From Paracoccaceae bacterium (GTDB taxonomy: Bacteria > Pseudomonadota > Alphaproteobacteria > Rhodobacterales > Rhodobacteraceae), in NCBI GenBank assembly GCA_027486345.1, contig JAIXPH010000039.1, positions 1-45,123 of the forward strand: a DNA stretch of 45,123 nt, given 5' to 3'. The notes beneath the pieces were generated by a model. That model was not told the origin of the DNA and did no database searches. It saw only the letters and a program-made list of their open reading frames with translations. Position numbers and translations under genes: made by a program. Below are positions 41,688 to 45,123 of this stretch, piece by piece; position 1 is the first letter of the stretch, and the number at the start of each line of letters is the position of its first letter.

Positions 41688-42698
41688 ATGTTGCGATTGG
41701 CCGTACTGGGCTGTGGGCGTATCGGAAAGATGCATGCCGCCAACGTCGCGCGGCACCCGCGCGCCACCCTTGCGGGTGTCTACGACTTGTATCGACCGTC
41801 AGCTGACGCCGTCGCCGCAGAACAGGGTGTGCAAGCCTTTGGGTCGGCAGAAGACGTGTTCGCGTCGCCCGATGTCGATGCTGTCCTCATCGCGACGGCG
41901 ACACCCACGCATGCCGATTACATCGAGATGGCAATCGCAGCAGGCAAGGCGGTTCTGTGCGAAAAGCCCATCGATCTGAACCTCGCTCGCGTGAACGCCA
42001 GCGCAGCCAAGATCAAGGGCACGAAGTTGCCGATTCAGCTGGGCTTCAATCGTCGCTATGACCCCGGCCATAGTGCCGCGCGTGCCGCCATGCTGGCAGG
42101 CGAGATCGGCGATCTGCATCAGGTGATCATCACCTCGCGCGATCCGGGGCTGCCGCCGAAAGCCTATCTTGAGGCAGCCGGCGGGTTGTTTCGCGATATG
42201 ACCATCCACGATTTTGACCTGGCCCGCTTCATGCTGGACGAAGAGCCGGTCGAGGTTTTCGCTCTGGCAGGGGCGCTGATTGATCCTGCGCTTGGCAAGG
42301 AGCTGAACGAAGTCGACAGCGCGATGATCATCATGCGCACGGCCAGCGGCAAGCAGTGCCACATCAACAACTCGCGCACCGCTGTCTACGGCTATGATCA
42401 GCGGGTCGAACTGATGGGCACCAAGGGGATGCTGCTGTCGGACAACCGCAAGCCGCATGAGTTGCGCCGCTATACGGCCACGACGACCGAGACCTCGCAA
42501 CCCTACCAGTTCTTCTTCCTCGAGCGCTATCTCGAAGCCTTCATGGCCGAGATCGACGGCTTCGTGGACTGCGTCGAAAAGGGCGCTCAGCCCTTGGCAA
42601 GTTTCGAGGATGGGCGTCGCGCGCTGATCCTTGCCGAGGCCGCCTATCTGTCACTGCGCGAAGGCCGCCTGGTGAAGGTTTCTGAAATCAGCGGATGA
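41688..42698 (+). CDS. Inositol 2-dehydrogenase-like Gfo/Idh/MocA oxidoreductase
   Basis: This 336-residue NAD-dependent dehydrogenase has the Rossmann start RLAVLGCGRIGKMHAANVAR, the cofactor/catalytic CEKPID (E92-K93-P94) and the catalytic D170/H174 pair in RDMTIHDFDLARFM. Overall it resembles bacterial myo-inositol 2-dehydrogenases (IdhA/IolG), but related sugar dehydrogenases cannot be excluded. ATG 41688 has a GGGAGG ribosome site. It is the first gene of the plus-strand operon with the CUT2 transporter, so the transporter may carry its substrate. Confidence 0.88.
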   Translation: MLRLAVLGCGRIGKMHAANVARHPRATLAGVYDLYRPSADAVAAEQGVQAFGSAEDVFASPDVDAVLIATATPTHADYIEMAIAAGKAVLCEKPIDLNLARVNASAAKIKGTKLPIQLGFNRRYDPGHSAARAAMLAGEIGDLHQVIITSRDPGLPPKAYLEAAGGLFRDMTIHDFDLARFMLDEEPVEVFALAGALIDPALGKELNEVDSAMIIMRTASGKQCHINNSRTAVYGYDQRVELMGTKGMLLSDNRKPHELRRYTATTTETSQPYQFFFLERYLEAFMAEIDGFVDCVEKGAQPLASFEDGRRALILAEAAYLSLREGRLVKVSEISG

Positions 42699-42860
42699 GC
42701 AGGATCGGCCACGGGATAGCCGGGAGGGGCTGACCGGTGGTCGCAAGGGAGGGGAACGGCGACCAAGTCGCCATCGGACAGGGGCGTTGCCCCGTCTTAC
42801 CCCGAGGAAATGTGCGACTCGTGCCCACCACTTTGGGCCTGTGTCGCCGACGATCTGAGT

Positions 42861-42877
42861 GACGGGAATTCCCCGTC
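42861..42877 (+). other. Hairpin GACGGG-AATTC-CCCGTC in the 243-bp leader
   Basis: The gap 42699-42941 between the dehydrogenase and binding-protein genes holds this 6-bp stem with a 5-base loop. An upstream GGGGCGTTGCCCC stem lies near 42781. They may act as RNA-processing or attenuation elements that set the higher binding-protein level common in ABC operons. I see no coding sequence in the gap. Confidence 0.4.
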
Positions 42878-42941
42878 CCCAGAGCAAGACGGGCATCCGG
42901 ACAACGGCTGGCCCGACCTTGAAACCAACCGGAGGAAAGAC

Positions 42942-43991
42942 ATGAAACTCAACGCACTCACTCGCCGCTCCTTCGCCGCACTGGCGCTTGGCGGTGTCCT
43001 GATGGCCAGCACGGCGGGTATCGCCCTGGCCGACAACTCGAAGATCATGATCGGATTCACGCCGAAGTTCCTGAAGGACGACTTCCAGACCTTGATGCTG
43101 GATCTGTCGCTGAAGGCATTCGCTGAAAAGGGCATGACTGTTGTCGGCTCGCCCGACCCGAACGGTGATATTGCGGCTCAGGTCGACGCACTGCAGAACC
43201 TGATTGCCAACGGCGCCAATGTCATCGTCTTCGCTCCGCTTGACTCGGCCGGGATCGTTCCGGCGGTGAAGCGCGCGAACGAGGCCGGTGCGCTGGTCTT
43301 CTCGATCGACGATGCGCCTGCCGGTGGCAACGTCACCGCGACGATCCGCGCCGACAACCTGGACGCCGGCGTCCAGGGTGCGCAGGAGATGGTCAAGCGC
43401 CTGCAGGAAAAGGCCTGCTGGGCTGAAAAGTCCTGCATCGTGCTGGAACTGCAGGGCGCGCTGACCACGCCGAACGGGCTTGACCGCTCGGACGGCTTTG
43501 CCAAGACCCTGGCCGAACTGGCTCCGGATGTGCAGCTGATCCAGCGCCCGACCGAATGGACCGCCGACATGGCTGCCGATGCCGCGCAAAACGTGCTAAC
43601 GCAGAACCCGAACCTGTCGGGCATCTTCATGGCATCCGAACTGATGGCGACGGCAATCAACGCCCAGCTGAAGGCCGCCGGTCTTGACGCGCCTGTCGGC
43701 GATCCGGCTTCGGTCATCCGCGTTGCCATTGACGGTACGCCGCAGGGGCTGGAACTGATCCGCACCAAGGCGCTGGACGCCACTGTGTCGCAGCCACTGT
43801 CGGCCTATGCCACCAAGACGGCCGAATTGATCGAACTGGTATCGGGTGGCGGCACCATCGATATCGGCCCGCGCGACGACGGCCAGGTCATCGAGACCCC
43901 GGTCGGCCCGCAGTACCAGCTGAAGGCCACCTTGGTGACGCTGGACAACGTGGACTCGCCCGATCTCTGGGCCAACCAGTTGGGCAAATAA
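42942..43991 (+). CDS. CUT2 (RbsB-like) sugar/polyol-binding protein
   Basis: This is a 349-residue periplasmic binding protein of family 4/type I. The signal peptide (residues 1-30) has a twin-arginine-like LTRRSFAAL motif followed by a hydrophobic core and cleavage near GIALA. The core shows GFTPKFLKDDFQTLMLDL, LQNLIANGANVIVFAPLDSA and VFSIDDAPAGG, with paired cysteines in EKACWAEKSCIVLE. ATG 42942 follows GGAGGAAAG. It feeds the ATPase/permease system that continues beyond the window. Inositol is a reasonable guess from the neighbouring dehydrogenase, not shown by sequence. Confidence 0.9.
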   Translation: MKLNALTRRSFAALALGGVLMASTAGIALADNSKIMIGFTPKFLKDDFQTLMLDLSLKAFAEKGMTVVGSPDPNGDIAAQVDALQNLIANGANVIVFAPLDSAGIVPAVKRANEAGALVFSIDDAPAGGNVTATIRADNLDAGVQGAQEMVKRLQEKACWAEKSCIVLELQGALTTPNGLDRSDGFAKTLAELAPDVQLIQRPTEWTADMAADAAQNVLTQNPNLSGIFMASELMATAINAQLKAAGLDAPVGDPASVIRVAIDGTPQGLELIRTKALDATVSQPLSAYATKTAELIELVSGGGTIDIGPRDDGQVIETPVGPQYQLKATLVTLDNVDSPDLWANQLGK

Positions 43992-43994
43992 GCC

Positions 43995-45123
43995 ATGGCA
44001 AGCGTGGAACCGAAGACCATGGATCGCTCCCGTCCAATCGTCGAGATGACGAACATCATCAAGACCTTCGGTTCCACGCGCGCCTTGCGGGGCGTGGATT
44101 TCACGGTCATGCCGGGAGAGATCCACGCCCTTCTTGGCCGCAATGGAGCAGGCAAAAGCACCCTCGTTTCGGCTCTGAGCGGCTTCACCCCTGCTGATGA
44201 GGGCGCAATCAGAATTGCAGACACGCAACTGACGGCAACCGGCCAAAGCTATGCCGCCGACATCCGGGGTGACATCGCCCATGTGCAACAGACTCCGCGC
44301 CTGTTCGATCAGTTGACCGTGGCCGAGAACCTCTTCATCGAAAACCCCACCGTCCGTTCCAGATGGGGCGCAATAAGCCACCGGCGGATGATCGAACGGG
44401 CGTCGGCCCTGTTGGAAGAATGGAAGATCGATATCCGCCCAACGGCCCTTGCCGGTCAGCTGGACGCCGGAACCCGGCAGCTTCTTGAGATCATGAAGGC
44501 CCTTAACCGGGGCGTTCCGGTGATGATTCTGGACGAGCCGACCGCCGCCCTGAGCAATGCCGAGAAGCGCATCCTTTTCGACCATATCCGCACGCTGAAA
44601 GCGCAAGGCGTCAGCTTCGTCTACATCTCGCATCACCTGGACGAGGTGTTCGAGGTGGCCGACACGGTGACCATCCTCCGCGATGGACAAGTGGTAACGG
44701 CGCGGGCTGCGGTCAGCAGCCTGGACGTGGAATCCATCGCCAATTTGATGATGGGTCAGACAACGTCGCGCAGCGAGCGCGTGGATCATACCGACACGAA
44801 CGCCACGCCACTTCTGCAAGCCCGTGACGTGCAGATTGCGCCGGGCACTGCCCCGATCAACTTGACAGTTTCCCGGGGCGAGATCGTTGCGCTGGCTGGC
44901 CCGGTGGGCAGCGGCAAAGAAGACCTTGCGCTGATCCTGGCCGGTCACAAGCAGCCTGCAAATGGCAAGGTCAGTGGCGCGGGCGGTCGCATGCCGGTCA
45001 TCGGCCTTGTCCCGACAGACCGCCACGCAAGCGGTTACGTCGGCATTCTAGGGGTGCGTGAGAATGTGGCGGTCGGTGGGCTGGGGCTTTTGTCGAACAG
45101 TCTTGGGTTCATCAATCGCCGAA
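43995..45123 (+). CDS. CUT2 (RbsA-like) ABC transporter ATPase, 3' end off the window
   Basis: About 376 residues of a double-domain sugar ABC ATPase that normally has about 500. The first domain has Walker A GRNGAGKST, a degenerate signature (QLDAGTRQLLEIMKAL) and Walker B VMILDEPTAALS with switch ISHHLDEVF. The second begins at about residue 275 with a degenerate Walker A (GPVGSGKED), as usual in RbsA proteins. ATG 43995 lies three bases after the binding-protein stop. The permease gene presumably follows outside the window. Confidence 0.92.
   Translation, partial: MASVEPKTMDRSRPIVEMTNIIKTFGSTRALRGVDFTVMPGEIHALLGRNGAGKSTLVSALSGFTPADEGAIRIADTQLTATGQSYAADIRGDIAHVQQTPRLFDQLTVAENLFIENPTVRSRWGAISHRRMIERASALLEEWKIDIRPTALAGQLDAGTRQLLEIMKALNRGVPVMILDEPTAALSNAEKRILFDHIRTLKAQGVSFVYISHHLDEVFEVADTVTILRDGQVVTARAAVSSLDVESIANLMMGQTTSRSERVDHTDTNATPLLQARDVQIAPGTAPINLTVSRGEIVALAGPVGSGKEDLALILAGHKQPANGKVSGAGGRMPVIGLVPTDRHASGYVGILGVRENVAVGGLGLLSNSLGFINRR

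Noticed and set aside
41568-41756. N-terminal extension of the SDR to a start at 41756
   Set aside because: It would cover the divergent promoter and both palindromes. The GGGGAGGAAG ribosome site and the Rossmann start support ATG 41567.

Overview
The window is high-GC DNA from an alphaproteobacterium, most probably a Rhodobacterales/Paracoccaceae species. The grounds are a NarK1-NarK2 fusion followed by narGHJI next to a cluster-less FNR-like regulator (the Paracoccus narR layout), an nnrS/nnrU/hemerythrin/truncated-hemoglobin module, CUT1 and CUT2 sugar ABC systems, and RHE_PE00001-type plasmid-gene remnants. The species assignment is inference. The window reads as three blocks stitched together by insertion sequences and broken genes, as expected of a plasmid, chromid or accessory chromosomal region. 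No tRNA, rRNA or CRISPR array was seen.

Block 1 (1-11.6 kb) is a sugar/uronate catabolism locus damaged by mobile DNA. An IS5-family element running off the left edge has removed the start of uxuA (mannonate dehydratase). An EbgR-like LacI regulator follows, its last six codons cut off by an intact-ended IS903-type element (16-bp inverted repeats, 9-bp target duplication). Then come a CUT1 ABC transporter (binding protein, two permeases), a family 2 glycoside hydrolase, the UgpC/MsmK-type ATPase and a Gfo/Idh/MocA oxidoreductase pseudogene. That pseudogene carries a 1-nt deletion and is fused at its 3' end to a fragment of an unrelated HTH gene.

Block 2 (11.65-37.6 kb) is a nitrogen-oxide respiration and stress block. 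Its left part holds an ArsR-rhodanese regulator divergent from a fatty-acid-hydroxylase-family protein, a cobalamin riboswitch with bluB, and a minus-strand operon of TetR regulator, HlyD/FtsX/ATPase exporter and a small membrane protein. The centre is an NsrR-like repressor with a DUF6522-like partner, divergent from truncated hemoglobin, hemerythrin, 5-formyl-THF cyclo-ligase, nnrS and nnrU. The right part is narR divergent from narK-narGHJI, followed in tight array by a parvulin, a hemerythrin, a beta-carbonic anhydrase, moeA and a DUF2478 protein. The genes import nitrate, reduce it to nitrite in the cytoplasm, supply molybdenum cofactor and handle nitric oxide; no nitrite reductase is present.

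Block 3 (37.4-45.1 kb) begins with a chromate-transporter remnant and an ISKra4-family element (26-bp perfect inverted repeats, transposase with an in-frame TAG). A second copy of the HTH-gene 3' end follows. Beyond it is a carbohydrate/polyol locus: an unusual regulator joining an RpiR-type HTH to a periplasmic-binding-protein-like domain, an SDR dehydrogenase, an inositol-dehydrogenase-like enzyme, a CUT2 binding protein and an ATPase cut by the window edge. The palindrome TTGCA-N4-TGCAA lies before the regulator gene and again in the divergent dehydrogenase promoter region, suggesting one regulon. The two HTH-gene fragments (88% identical over 82 residues, same orientation) bracket block 2, which suggests it arrived as a unit. 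No gene-free stretch exceeds 300 bases.
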